The notes under the pieces are model-generated. The model was not told where the DNA came from, searched no databases, and saw only the letters and a list, made by a program, of their open reading frames with translations. 64,000 bases of DNA, from assembly GCF_007641255.1 (NCBI RefSeq), contig NZ_CP036259.1:372001-436000 (forward strand). The letters are read 5' to 3'. Position 1 is the stretch's first letter; the number at the start of each line of letters is the position of its first letter. This DNA is from Sporomusa termitida. GTDB lineage: Bacteria > Bacillota > Negativicutes > Sporomusales > Sporomusaceae. Positions 1 through 9,311 of this stretch are shown in pieces. A program made the translations under genes and the position numbers.

Positions 1-351
1 AATGTCCTCGCCCTGGGCGAAACCGAGGCCCGGGCTGTCGGGATGGCGGTTGTGCCCTTCCGGCTGCTGATCCTGCTGATTGCTTCCCTGATTACGGCAG
101 CGGCGGTCTGTGTCAGCGGCAATATCGGGTTTGTCGGCCTGATCATACCCCATATCGCCCGGCTGCTGGTGGGGCCGGACCACCGCCTCCTGCTCCCCGT
201 TAGCGCCTTGGCCGGCGCCACCTTTTTAGTGCTGTGCGATACGCTGGGGCGGGTGCTGATCGGCCCGTCCGAGATACGCGCCGGTATTATGACCGCCCTG
301 GTGGGAGTGCCTTACTTTTTATATCTGTTAAGAACAATACCGAGACAGTAG
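1..351 (+). CDS. FecCD/BtuC-family ABC permease, C-terminal part (5' end outside window)
   Basis: The open frame runs in from the window edge, so the start is not visible. It encodes the last 116 residues of a periplasmic-binding-protein-dependent inner-membrane permease for cobalamin or siderophore import. The visible part closely parallels the end of the BtuC at 14638-15666: NxLALGETEA at the start, then SGNIGFVGLIIPHIARLLVG, GPDHR, and DTLGR near the end. This is the conserved FecCD segment containing the coupling helix and the last membrane spans. It ends 34 bp before the CobN gene and is probably in the same operon. The ATPase partner is not visible in the window next to it. Family assignment is firm; the substrate (corrinoid) is inferred from context. 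Confidence 0.9.
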   Translation, partial: NVLALGETEARAVGMAVVPFRLLILLIASLITAAAVCVSGNIGFVGLIIPHIARLLVGPDHRLLLPVSALAGATFLVLCDTLGRVLIGPSEIRAGIMTALVGVPYFLYLLRTIPRQ

Positions 352-385
352 GCCCACGGCGACCGAAAATAAAGGAGTTGGGGTT

Positions 386-3300
386 ATGGTAATTATTTTT
401 ACAAATGTCGAGCGGCAATGGACCATGCTGCAGCAGGCCGGCCGGTATCTCGCCGATCGTAACCTGCTGTTGGCAGAGATCCGGATTTTTTTCTTCAATG
501 ACCATGTTGCCTGGTCGCAACACTATGCAGCCTTGCTGAAAAAAAGCGACACCGTTATTTTCCTGTGGCAGGGGCCGGTTTACGAATGTGAGCTGTCGGC
601 AAAGGCCTTTCAATTGTTAGACAGTGAAAATAGGTGTTTATATGCCTTTATGTCGACTGCCGACAGTACCGCAGACCGCATTAATGGCTTTAGGGCTGAG
701 GAAATAAAGCAAATCCGCGATTATATCCTGTTTAGCGGCAGCAGCAACTATCAAAACCTTTTATTATGGCTGAACCATAAAACCGGCCGGGAAGCGTGCG
801 CCTATCAGCCGCCGCAGGCGCTTGCCTGGCAGGGGCTCTATCAGCCTCAGGCCAGGGAAAAAGATGGCCTGCTGTCCACAGCGGAGTATGTGAACGCATT
901 TTGCCGCCAAAACCGCCCGCTTGTCGGCATTCTATTTTCCCGTGAGTCCTGGATATGGCAGGATACAGCCTATATTGACGCCATCATCAGCGAACTGGCC
1001 GGCCGGGGGCTGGCTGCGCTGCCTGTATTCGGGTTGTGGGAGGATAATCAGGAACTGGCGGCGGCGGGGATAAGCAGGGCAGTAGAGAAGTTTTTTTATC
1101 GGCAGCATGAGGTTATTATTGCCGCTGTAATCAATACCTTTAAGGTCAGCCTGACAACAAGCAGGCAGAACCAGACCGGCTTTTTAGCCAAGCTGAATGT
1201 GCCTGTTATCCAGGCCTATAATCTACTGCGCTCCCAGGCGGAGTGGCAGGCTGGTTTTGTCGGCCTGAACCCGGTTGAGCTGTCAGTCAATATTGTGCAG
1301 CCCGAATTTGACGGTATTATTCATGGCGGGGTGGTTTCCAGTAAAGAAGCCGGCAGCTATGGTGAGTCCCGGTATCTGCCTGTGCAGGAACGGGTAACGG
1401 CGCTGGCCGGCAAGGTGGAAAAATGGGCTAAACTGCGGTATTCGGATAATGCCCGCAAAAAGGTCGCCATCATTTTTCACAATTATCCACCGACCAATGC
1501 CAATATCGGCAATGCCCAGGGCCTCGATTCCCCGGCCAGCGTGGCTGCTTTACTACAGGCAATGGCGGCAAACGGGTATCGTATTGATACCCTGCCGGCC
1601 AGCGGCTGTGAGCTTATGGCAGACTTAGTGGCCGGAGTTACCAATGACCGGCGGTTTCTGACCGATGAACAACTACAGCGCGTGGCCGGCAAGGTGAGAC
1701 AGGATGATTATAGGAACTGGTTTGCCGGTCTGGCGCCGGCGACCAGGGATGAGTTGATCCGCGAGTGGGGATTGCCGCCCGGTGATGTGTTTTTTGCCAA
1801 GGACAGCCTGCTCGTGCCGGGAAAGATCAATGGCAATATTCTGATTACGGTGCAGCCGCCGCGGGGGTTTGGTGAGGATGCCGGCAAGATTCTGCACTCC
1901 CCGACCTGTCCGCCGCCGCATCATTATTTTGCTTTTTATACCTGGATACGGGACGTGTGGCAGGCCGATGCGGTTATCCATGTGGGGACGCATGGCTCGC
2001 TGGAATGGCTGCCGGGAAAAAATGCCGGCCTGGCCCCGACCTGTTATCCTGAACTGGCCTTGCAGTCCTTGCCGAATATTTATCCCTATTATGTTACGAT
2101 TGTCGGCGAAGGCATTCAGGCCAAACGGCGCGGCGCCGCCTGCCTAATCGGCCACCTTTGCCCGCCGGTGAGCCAGGCCGGTACGTATGAAGAGTTAGCC
2201 GAGCTGGACGTATTGCTGGATGAATATGCGCATTACAAAACCACGCAATCAGCCGGCGCCGTGCTGGTCTTGGAGCAGATTGAAACAAAAATAACGTCTC
2301 TGCATCTGGCCGAGGATGTGCCCCGACTGGCCGGTGAGCTGTCTGACGATTATATTCTGCGTGTCCATATGTATCTTGAAAACTTAAAGCACATGCAGAT
2401 CCGGGCCGGGCTTCACACGCTGGGACAGGCGCCGCAGGCGGAAAATCTTACCGAATATATTCTGGCCCTTACCAGAGTGGCCAACGGATCTGTACCGTCG
2501 CTGCCCCAAGTGCTGGCCCGGGCCTATGGCTATGATTATTATCAGCTGATAGAAAAAAGCGGCGAGCTGGTGCCTGACGGCAACTGCACTTATGCTGAGC
2601 TGGCTGATGTTATCTGGCATACATGCAGGGTCATTGTTGAGTATCTGCAGGCAAATCAGTTTGCTGAAACGGCTGTTGTTGAAGTATTCAAGCTGCCGCA
2701 GCTCCGTGAACTCAATCTTACCGGTACCGCGACCGGGGACCTCACCCTGGTGTTACGGTATATCTGCGGGGAACTGTCTGTCAAGCTGGCAGCTACAGCC
2801 CAGGAAATTACCAACACCCTGCGGGCTTTACACGGGGAATATGTCGAACCCGGTCCGGGCGGGGCGCCAACCAACGGCCGGGCGGATATCCTGCCGACAG
2901 GCCGTAATTTTTACGGAACCGACCCCGGGAACCTGCCGACTCCCGCTGCCTGGGAAATCGGCAAGACCCTGGCCGAACAGGTCCTCTGCCGCTATATTGC
3001 CGAAGAAGGGGTGTATCCGGAAAGCATCGGTATGGTAATGTGGTCTGATTCGAATATGCGGACCAACGGCCAATGCCTGGCCGAACTGCTTTATCTGCTG
3101 GGGGTAAGGCCTGTCTGGCAGCAAGGCAGCCGGCGGGTTACCGGGGTAGAGGTTATTGAATTGCGGGAATTAAAACGGCCGCGGATTGATGTGCTGGCCC
3201 GGGTCAGCGGTTTGTTTCGCGATACGCTGTTTAATGCCATCCAGTTGATGGAAAAAGCGACCGCCCTTGTCGCCGCCCTGGATGAACCGGCTGAAATGAA

Positions 3301-4111
3301 TTTTGTCAGAAAGCATATGAAACAGGATAGCGCCGCCCTGGCAGCGCAGGGGGTTGACCATGACCTGGCCTGGCAGCAGGCCGGCTACCGTATTTTCGGC
3401 TGTCCGCCCGGCGGTTACGGGGCCGGTGTGGCCGCGCTGCTTGAGGCCCGAAGCTGGGAGAATGTGCATGACCTTGCGGATGTATATGTGCGCTGGGGGG
3501 CACACGCCTATGGCGCAGGCCGGCAGGGGGAGTTTCTGCCGCACCTGTTCCGGCAAAGGCTGGGGACGCTTGATATTACGATAAAAAATATTGACAATCA
3601 TGAAGTCCATTTACTCAGCTCCGATGATTTCAATGCCTACTGCGGCGGCATGAATGCCGCTGTGCGCAGTATCCGCGGCCGGGCGCCGCGCTGTTATATC
3701 GGCGACAGCACCGATCAAAGCCATACGGAAACCAGGAGTCTGGGGGAGGAATTCAGGCGTGTATTGCGCGGTGAGTCCTTAAACCCGAAATTTATTGAGG
3801 GTATGAAAAAGCATGGCTATAAAGGCGCGGCCGATTTGGCAGCCTTGGTTTGTCACTGTTTGGGCTGGGATGCGACCAGTGAGGTTATGCGCGACTGGAT
3901 GTATGAAAGCCTGGCGGCGAAGCTGGCTCTTGACAATAGTATTCAGCAATGGATGCAGGCGGTTAATCCCTGGGCCCTGCAGCGGCTGGCCGAAAAATTG
4001 CTGGAGGCGGAACGCCGCGGCCTGTGGCAGGCTGAGCCGGCAACAAAACAGGAGCTGGAGCGATTGTACCTTGCAATTGAGGGGGAACTGGAGGAACGGG
4101 CAGATCCGTGA
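386..4111 (+). CDS. cobN: CobN-type cobalt/magnesium chelatase large subunit (full length)
   Basis: A 1241-residue protein of the CobN/ChlH/BchH superfamily, the large subunit that binds the tetrapyrrole and inserts the metal with an AAA ATPase pair. The length fits CobN. Diagnostic blocks are HVGTHGSLEWLPGKNAGL near residues 530-550 and GRADILPTGRNFYGTDP near 830-847. The ATG is preceded by AAAGGAG with normal spacing. It lies between a BtuC-type permease and a TonB receptor, so it belongs to a corrinoid-linked cluster. A second, split CobN (6951-10823) and the ATPase subunits lie 3-9 kb downstream; no ChlI/ChlD sits beside this copy, so it probably shares them. In anaerobes that use CbiK for cobalt insertion the function of such CobN paralogues is not settled: cobalt insertion, dechelation or another metal are all possible. 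Confidence 0.88.
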   Translation: MVIIFTNVERQWTMLQQAGRYLADRNLLLAEIRIFFFNDHVAWSQHYAALLKKSDTVIFLWQGPVYECELSAKAFQLLDSENRCLYAFMSTADSTADRINGFRAEEIKQIRDYILFSGSSNYQNLLLWLNHKTGREACAYQPPQALAWQGLYQPQAREKDGLLSTAEYVNAFCRQNRPLVGILFSRESWIWQDTAYIDAIISELAGRGLAALPVFGLWEDNQELAAAGISRAVEKFFYRQHEVIIAAVINTFKVSLTTSRQNQTGFLAKLNVPVIQAYNLLRSQAEWQAGFVGLNPVELSVNIVQPEFDGIIHGGVVSSKEAGSYGESRYLPVQERVTALAGKVEKWAKLRYSDNARKKVAIIFHNYPPTNANIGNAQGLDSPASVAALLQAMAANGYRIDTLPASGCELMADLVAGVTNDRRFLTDEQLQRVAGKVRQDDYRNWFAGLAPATRDELIREWGLPPGDVFFAKDSLLVPGKINGNILITVQPPRGFGEDAGKILHSPTCPPPHHYFAFYTWIRDVWQADAVIHVGTHGSLEWLPGKNAGLAPTCYPELALQSLPNIYPYYVTIVGEGIQAKRRGAACLIGHLCPPVSQAGTYEELAELDVLLDEYAHYKTTQSAGAVLVLEQIETKITSLHLAEDVPRLAGELSDDYILRVHMYLENLKHMQIRAGLHTLGQAPQAENLTEYILALTRVANGSVPSLPQVLARAYGYDYYQLIEKSGELVPDGNCTYAELADVIWHTCRVIVEYLQANQFAETAVVEVFKLPQLRELNLTGTATGDLTLVLRYICGELSVKLAATAQEITNTLRALHGEYVEPGPGGAPTNGRADILPTGRNFYGTDPGNLPTPAAWEIGKTLAEQVLCRYIAEEGVYPESIGMVMWSDSNMRTNGQCLAELLYLLGVRPVWQQGSRRVTGVEVIELRELKRPRIDVLARVSGLFRDTLFNAIQLMEKATALVAALDEPAEMNFVRKHMKQDSAALAAQGVDHDLAWQQAGYRIFGCPPGGYGAGVAALLEARSWENVHDLADVYVRWGAHAYGAGRQGEFLPHLFRQRLGTLDITIKNIDNHEVHLLSSDDFNAYCGGMNAAVRSIRGRAPRCYIGDSTDQSHTETRSLGEEFRRVLRGESLNPKFIEGMKKHGYKGAADLAALVCHCLGWDATSEVMRDWMYESLAAKLALDNSIQQWMQAVNPWALQRLAEKLLEAERRGLWQAEPATKQELERLYLAIEGELEERADP

Positions 4112-4202
4112 CCGGATAAGAGAAAATAAGAGCTATACTGCTGCCGGGAAAAGGCGGTAAAAGGGCTTTATTTTAATATTTCTGAGAGAGGTTTTGATAG
4201 TG

Positions 4203-6149
4203 ATGAAGCAAAAAAAAACGACACTGCCGGTGTCGTGGGAAAAAATGGTATTAGGTCTGCTGCTAACCAATATCATGTTGGTGCCGGCCGGGGCCGCGCA
4301 GGCGGCACCAGACGAACAAGCAGCAAACTTTACTTTGGACTCAGTGGTGATTACGGCGCAGCGGCGTGAAGCCACCGACCTGAATACGCCGGCATCGGTA
4401 ACGGTAATTACTGCCAAAGAACTGCAAGCCACCGGTGCCCTTACGATTGCCGATGCCCTGGATCACACACTTGGTTTTAACAACATGTCTTTTGGACCGG
4501 CAGGCACTGAATATGGCATGTCTGCCGGCAGAACTATTATTCGCGGTCTTGATAAGGGGACCCTGGTTTTGGTCAACGGCGCGCCGGCCAACTTATTAAA
4601 TTATAACAGCTCCACCGGGATTCCGCTGGCCGCAGTCGAGCGAATTGAGATCCTTAAAGGGGCGGGCTCTACGCTGTATGGGGCGGAAGCCCTGGCCGGT
4701 GTGGTCAATATTATTACCAAAAAACCGGGAGGCAGCCAGCAAAATACAGTGGGCGTGACCGGGGGCAACTATAATAAAAGCTGGTCTGCAAGCTCGGAAT
4801 TCGGCAACAGCGCCATCTATATAAAACGCGAATATATCGGTGCTGTTGACAGGACATCAAGAGACAAGCTAACTAATGCCAAGAATGCCGCGGTTTTGCC
4901 CTTTGGCCTGGACAAAAGCACCAAGGACAGCTTTTATTTTACAACCCAGTTAAATGATAGACTCGACTTTAACTGGTCCTATACCGACTTGCAGTCCAAC
5001 CGCCCGCGTTTTAATGTGAATGGTTCCCGCTCTCTATTGTATAAGTATGACGATGTGCGTAATAATATAAATCTGATTTATGATAATAAAGACAATAATC
5101 TTAAATCGGTTTTAGCATTTAATAAAAGGCATTCTTTTGCTGACCAATATACTTATTCAAACAAAACATGGAAGCGTAGTGAACGCTATGATATGTATGG
5201 TATAAACTGGGATAGCCAGAAAACCTGGTATATGCGCGATGCTCTTGATACATTTGTTGCCGGCGTAACCCTGGCGCGGGAGCACTATAACGGTCTGGCA
5301 AGCAGTACTGCGGTCAACAAGAATAATACCCTGCGCAACAGTCTGGCGGTCTATGGGGCCTACACCTCTGCAGTCAATCCCCGCCTTAGTACAACTCTGG
5401 GCCTGCGGGAGCAGTTGATTGATGATCATGCCAAATCAGAATCAGTCTTCTTACCGCAGATCCAGACCCTGTACAAAATCAATGACCGTACCTCCTGGTA
5501 CACCAATATCGGCAAGTCTTTCCAAATGCCGGCGATCAACCAGTATTTTAGCAAACAGGGTGCTGATTTTAACAGATTAAAACCTCAGCAGGGCTGGAAC
5601 TATGAAACAGGGCTGAAAAAGATCATTGATGCCAGTCAGTCTGTTAAGTTGGCCATTTACCATCTGGACATAAAAGATCAATTTGTCTGGAAAAAAAATG
5701 ATGACCTTACCGACTACATGACTAACGCCGGCGATTTCCGCAATACCGGTGTGGAAGCGGAATATGTAAAAATTATTAATGACAACTGGAAATATAATGT
5801 CGGCTTCAGTTATTCTAACCCTGAGAACAATGAAAGTGGAGCCTGGGTGCAATGTAACAGCAGAATCCAGACCACTGCCGGCGTAACGCATAATAAGGAT
5901 AAATGGCTGACCAACCTGAATTTATTATATTTAGGCGACCGGGAAGAAAGTTATTATAAAATCAACGGGGCTGTCAGTGCTGTCCCGGACCGCATCCAGT
6001 TGAACGCCGCCGTCCGGTATCAGCCGGAGGCGGATCAAACCGTTACCTTGAACCTTTATAATATTCTGGACCGTGATAACTCGCTGAATAAATATGAAAA
6101 CCTGGACCTGCCTTTTAGCTGGGGGCTAAGCTATAATTACACTTTTTAA
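4203..6149 (+). CDS. TonB-dependent outer-membrane receptor, BtuB-like (copy 1)
   Basis: A beta-barrel receptor of about 648 residues. Visible parts: a signal peptide after a Lys-rich start (hydrophobic stretch ending near AAQAAPDEQ), a TonB-box-like LDSVVITA, a plug domain with the RGLDKGTLVLVNGAP and VERIEILKGAGSTLYG motifs, and a C-terminal aromatic end (NYTF) typical of outer-membrane barrels. GAGAGAGG lies at 4184-4191; it places the start best at GTG 4200 or ATG 4203, while TTG 4194 is too close. It follows the full-length CobN by about 90 bp, so import of a corrinoid is inferred. The receptor shows the organism is diderm. No riboswitch precedes it, so it may be co-transcribed with CobN. 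Confidence 0.9.
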   Translation: MKQKKTTLPVSWEKMVLGLLLTNIMLVPAGAAQAAPDEQAANFTLDSVVITAQRREATDLNTPASVTVITAKELQATGALTIADALDHTLGFNNMSFGPAGTEYGMSAGRTIIRGLDKGTLVLVNGAPANLLNYNSSTGIPLAAVERIEILKGAGSTLYGAEALAGVVNIITKKPGGSQQNTVGVTGGNYNKSWSASSEFGNSAIYIKREYIGAVDRTSRDKLTNAKNAAVLPFGLDKSTKDSFYFTTQLNDRLDFNWSYTDLQSNRPRFNVNGSRSLLYKYDDVRNNINLIYDNKDNNLKSVLAFNKRHSFADQYTYSNKTWKRSERYDMYGINWDSQKTWYMRDALDTFVAGVTLAREHYNGLASSTAVNKNNTLRNSLAVYGAYTSAVNPRLSTTLGLREQLIDDHAKSESVFLPQIQTLYKINDRTSWYTNIGKSFQMPAINQYFSKQGADFNRLKPQQGWNYETGLKKIIDASQSVKLAIYHLDIKDQFVWKKNDDLTDYMTNAGDFRNTGVEAEYVKIINDNWKYNVGFSYSNPENNESGAWVQCNSRIQTTAGVTHNKDKWLTNLNLLYLGDREESYYKINGAVSAVPDRIQLNAAVRYQPEADQTVTLNLYNILDRDNSLNKYENLDLPFSWGLSYNYTF

Positions 6150-6437
6150 GTAATTGACCAATTGCAGCTATTGCTCCGCTCAAAAGCTGGTGATTGGGAG
6201 CAAGCGGAAGCCCATTGGCAGATTAACAACACTTTAGGCATGGCATTGGGCCATGCCTATTGGCTATGTAAAAAATCGCCCAGTGAGCGGGTAACGGTAC
6301 CTGATCGTTACAATCGATAATGCTATTTAATTTGTTACTCTTGACTGCATGGCCGCCAGATAGCGTAGCATTTAACTGGGAGATCAGCCGGCATGTTTTC
6401 AAAAAAGTTCGCAAGATGCAATGGCTGTTTAAAAAAG
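6150..6437. other. Intergenic region without gene
   Basis: No coding region is supported. The only structure seen is a perfect hairpin around GGCATGG/CCATGCC at 6236-6259, shortly after the receptor gene. It lacks a clear T-tract, so it is a weak terminator candidate for the upstream operon. Confidence 0.4.
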
Positions 6438-6439
6438 GC

Positions 6440-6492
6440 TTGACTATACGACCGGTATATAGTTTACCCTTTAATTAGGGTAAAATTATAAT
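6440..6492 (+). promoter_or_regulatory. Promoter with two inverted-repeat operator candidates
   Basis: A TTTACC (6463-6468) and TATAAT (6487-6492) pair with 18-bp spacing precedes the first riboswitch. The spacer overlaps a perfect inverted repeat TACCCT-TTAATT-AGGGTA (6465-6482). Just upstream is a second imperfect dyad, ACTATAC...TATAGT (6443-6463), of a TetR-operator-like layout. A protein repressor acting in addition to the riboswitch is inferred; no candidate regulator is adjacent. Confidence 0.45.
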
Positions 6493-6529
6493 GGATAATT
6501 CTATATTTTAATTAAATATTGCTGAGAAG

Positions 6530-6716
6530 ATAGGTGCCGCAAGGCTTAATAGGGAAATCGGTGAAACGCCGGTGCGGTCCCGCCACTGTAATGGGGAGCA
6601 AGTCCGGCAAAATCACCGGGAGATATCTTGGGGAAGGCGGGGCTGAGCAGTGATCCAGAGCCAGGGTACTGCCTGTTCTTTCTTTACTAAAAATCCTACA
6701 GGCGATAGGACGGTAA
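6530..6716 (+). promoter_or_regulatory. Cobalamin riboswitch 1 (upstream of split cobN)
   Basis: Contains the conserved blocks in order: AGGTGCC, GGCTTAATAGGGAA, GCGGTCCCGCCACTGTAATGGGGAG, and the B12 box GAGCCAGGGTACTGCC. The B12 box differs slightly from the other copies in the window (GGGTACTGCC rather than GGAGAACTGCC). It ends with a CCTACAGGCGATAGG platform rather than the CACCGTTTT...ACGAGCGATG element of the others. It lies 234 bp upstream of the split CobN gene and is followed by a terminator. Confidence 0.93.
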
Positions 6717-6782
6717 TTTAAGGTATTAACAATGCTTATTTGCCAGCCTTTTAGTGCAGATTTGACATAGTGGTAATACTAA

Positions 6783-6817
6783 AAAAACCTTTCTCAGGCC
6801 TTGGGAAAGGGTTTTTC
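6783..6817 (+). terminator. Rho-independent terminator of riboswitch 1
   Basis: The hairpin AAACCTTTC...GGGAAAGGGTTTTT is followed by T residues and lies between the aptamer and the CobN start, as expected for transcriptional control by B12. A further perfect hairpin without T-tract, GAGGTTGCT...AGCAACCTC, follows at 6846-6869. Confidence 0.85.
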
Positions 6818-6950
6818 AGTATTATCATTGTTTAATTTCTTGTATGAGGTTGCTACCTTCAGCAACCTCATAACAATGTTGGCAGGAGAGCTGCCTGGCT
6901 GATAATCACCTACATGGTTGTCCGGAAAATGATAGACGGGGAGGAAGCGT

Positions 6951-9290
6951 ATGAAAGTCGGGGCTATCGTATTAACAAGCTATATGCCGGCATTTTTGGA
7001 GGCTATGGGGGAGATCCCCGGCTTGGAGCTGAAAATGTGCGGTACCTGGGATCTGGAGAAGCGGGATTTCAGGCAGGAGTTTTGCCAATATCTCCGGCAG
7101 CAGGCCGATGTACTGCTATTGTCGCCGGCGACCGACAGGATATGGGACACAATAGCGGAGGAAATTCTCCATATCGTGCGGGAAAAACCAACAGTAGCTT
7201 TTGGCTATGAGCCGGGCCTTGCTGTTTATAATACGGTCAGGCCGGAAATTGCGCTGACAGTGCAACGATATCTGACTTTCGGCGGCCGGGAGAACACCAA
7301 AAACGCCCTTCTATATATTGAGAAAGAGGTGCTGGGCGCCGCGGTGGCAGTGCCGCCGCCGGCAATAGTCTCCTGGCAGGGGATCTATTATCCCGGCAGT
7401 GACCGCATTTATGAGAGCGCCGCCGATTACCGGGAGAATTGTCCCGGTTACCGCCCTACGCGGCCCACGGTGGGCGTGCTGTTTTACCGTCACTCCTGGA
7501 TCTGCCGGAACACCGAGGTCATTGATGCTCTTGTCAGTGAACTTGCAGAGCAAGGGTGTAATGCGCTGCCGGTGTTTAGTACCGATCAGCGGGACCCGGA
7601 TACCGGAGCTGAGGATAATAGCTATGTCGTCAACACGTATTACCTGCACAACGGTACAGCGGTAATTGATGCGCTGATTGATTTGCAGTCCCTGTTTGTT
7701 ATTACCAAAGAAGACAAGCGAACCTCGAACAGCCCTCCCGGCTATGAACTGCTAAAACAGCTGGATGTGCCCATTGTGAAGGGCCTGCTGGCTTATGGTA
7801 AAACCGAAAGCGAATGGCGGGCCGATCCGTTTGGTGTTGCCGGTCCGTCAATGGTAATGTCGGTGTCCATGCCGGAATGCAGCGGGGTAATTGAACCCGT
7901 GATCATCGGCTGTTTAAACCGTACCTATCAACAAGGCCTTGCCGGGACACTGGAGCAGTATTTGCCGCTGCCGCAACGCGTTAATTTCCTGTGCCGCCGG
8001 GTAAAAAAGTGGCTGGCCCTGAAAGCGAAAAAGCCGTCAGACAAAAAGATTGCCTTTATCCTGCACAGCAGTCCCTGCCACGGCGTGGAACTGAGTGTAG
8101 GCAGCGCGGCTAACCTTGATTCACTGGACAGTGTGGCCCGGCTGATGGCTGTCATGCAGCAAGAAGGTTATTATATTGAAGACCTGCCGGCCTCAGGCCA
8201 AGAAGTCATTGACCGCATTATGGAACGCAAGGCGATTGCTGATTTCAGATGGACACCAATTGCGGAAATTGTGGCTAAAGGCGGTGTCTGGCAATCATTA
8301 AGTGAAGCAGAATACCGGCAGTGGTTTGACCGCTTCCCGGAGACCGTACGCTCAGCGATGATTGAGACCTGGGGTAACCCGCCGGGAGAAGAAAAAGAGG
8401 AAGTGCCGCCGGCGATGGTTTATGATGGCAGGATACTGATCACCGGTGTCCAGTATGGCAACGTGGTGGTTTGTGTTCAGCCGAAGCGGGGGTGTGCCGG
8501 TTCGCGCTGTGATGGTAAAGTGTGCAAAATACTGCATGATCCGGAATGCCCGCCGACGCATCAATATGTGGCAACCTACCGGTACCTGGAAGATGGCTGG
8601 GGGGCAGATGCCTTAATCCATGTGGGTACGCATGGCAATCTGGAATTTTTACCCGGCAAGTCACTGGGGCTTTCTGAGGCGTGTTATCCGGAGCTGACAC
8701 TGGGCACTGTCCCTAACCTCTATATTTACAACACCGATAATCCGGCCGAGGGAACAATTGCCAAACGTCGCGGTTATGCAACCCTAATCGGCCATATGCA
8801 AACCGTTATGGTTGCAACCCGGGCCTACGGACCGATGGCGGAGCTCACTCAGCTGCTGGATGAATATTCCCAAGCCAAAACCAGCCATCCGGCCCGGGCC
8901 TGTGAGCTGGAAACCCTGATCAAAGAAAAAGCGGCAGCAGGCAAATTTCTCGCAGACAATGGCGAAATTGAGGACTTTGGCCTGGTGGCGGAGAAACTGC
9001 ACGGGCAACTAAGCCGGCTAAAAAACAGAATGCATCAGGATGGCATGCATATCTTCGGTCAGGTTCCGCAAGGCGAGCGCCGGGTGAGTTTCCTTAACGC
9101 CATCGTCAGGCATGAGGCTGGCGATGACGGCAGCTTAAACCGCCTGGTGGCAAAACTGATGGGGCTGGATTATGATCTGCTGCGGGATAGTCCGCATACC
9201 TGGCATGAAAAATTCGGCAAGAATTATGGCGGATTACTTGACGATGTCAACGACTACGCCAAAGAATTTATTAAAGAGTTTATCGCTTAA
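6951..9290 (+). CDS. cobN: CobN-type chelatase large subunit, N-terminal part of a split gene
   Basis: A 779-residue protein matching roughly the first two thirds of CobN: HVGTHGNLEFLPGKSLGL near residue 556 corresponds to the same block in the full-length paralogue at 386-4111. The start ATG has GGGAGG eight bases upstream. The frame ends in a single TAA, and the C-terminal part resumes in the same reading frame at 9312. The two halves are separated by only 21 bp holding a strong Shine-Dalgarno site, and the break lies in the least conserved inter-domain region. I therefore read it as a genuine two-polypeptide CobN rather than a pseudogene. It heads the operon with ChlD- and ChlI-like subunits, under riboswitch 1. 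Confidence 0.88.
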   Translation: MKVGAIVLTSYMPAFLEAMGEIPGLELKMCGTWDLEKRDFRQEFCQYLRQQADVLLLSPATDRIWDTIAEEILHIVREKPTVAFGYEPGLAVYNTVRPEIALTVQRYLTFGGRENTKNALLYIEKEVLGAAVAVPPPAIVSWQGIYYPGSDRIYESAADYRENCPGYRPTRPTVGVLFYRHSWICRNTEVIDALVSELAEQGCNALPVFSTDQRDPDTGAEDNSYVVNTYYLHNGTAVIDALIDLQSLFVITKEDKRTSNSPPGYELLKQLDVPIVKGLLAYGKTESEWRADPFGVAGPSMVMSVSMPECSGVIEPVIIGCLNRTYQQGLAGTLEQYLPLPQRVNFLCRRVKKWLALKAKKPSDKKIAFILHSSPCHGVELSVGSAANLDSLDSVARLMAVMQQEGYYIEDLPASGQEVIDRIMERKAIADFRWTPIAEIVAKGGVWQSLSEAEYRQWFDRFPETVRSAMIETWGNPPGEEKEEVPPAMVYDGRILITGVQYGNVVVCVQPKRGCAGSRCDGKVCKILHDPECPPTHQYVATYRYLEDGWGADALIHVGTHGNLEFLPGKSLGLSEACYPELTLGTVPNLYIYNTDNPAEGTIAKRRGYATLIGHMQTVMVATRAYGPMAELTQLLDEYSQAKTSHPARACELETLIKEKAAAGKFLADNGEIEDFGLVAEKLHGQLSRLKNRMHQDGMHIFGQVPQGERRVSFLNAIVRHEAGDDGSLNRLVAKLMGLDYDLLRDSPHTWHEKFGKNYGGLLDDVNDYAKEFIKEFIA

Positions 9291-9311
9291 CGACGGGGGA
9301 GGGGAAAAGTT

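Noticed and set aside
9288-9311. Split cobN as a simple sequencing error
   Set aside because: The linker contains a strong ribosome binding site and would give an odd RRGRGK segment if read through; the error explanation is less likely, though not excluded.
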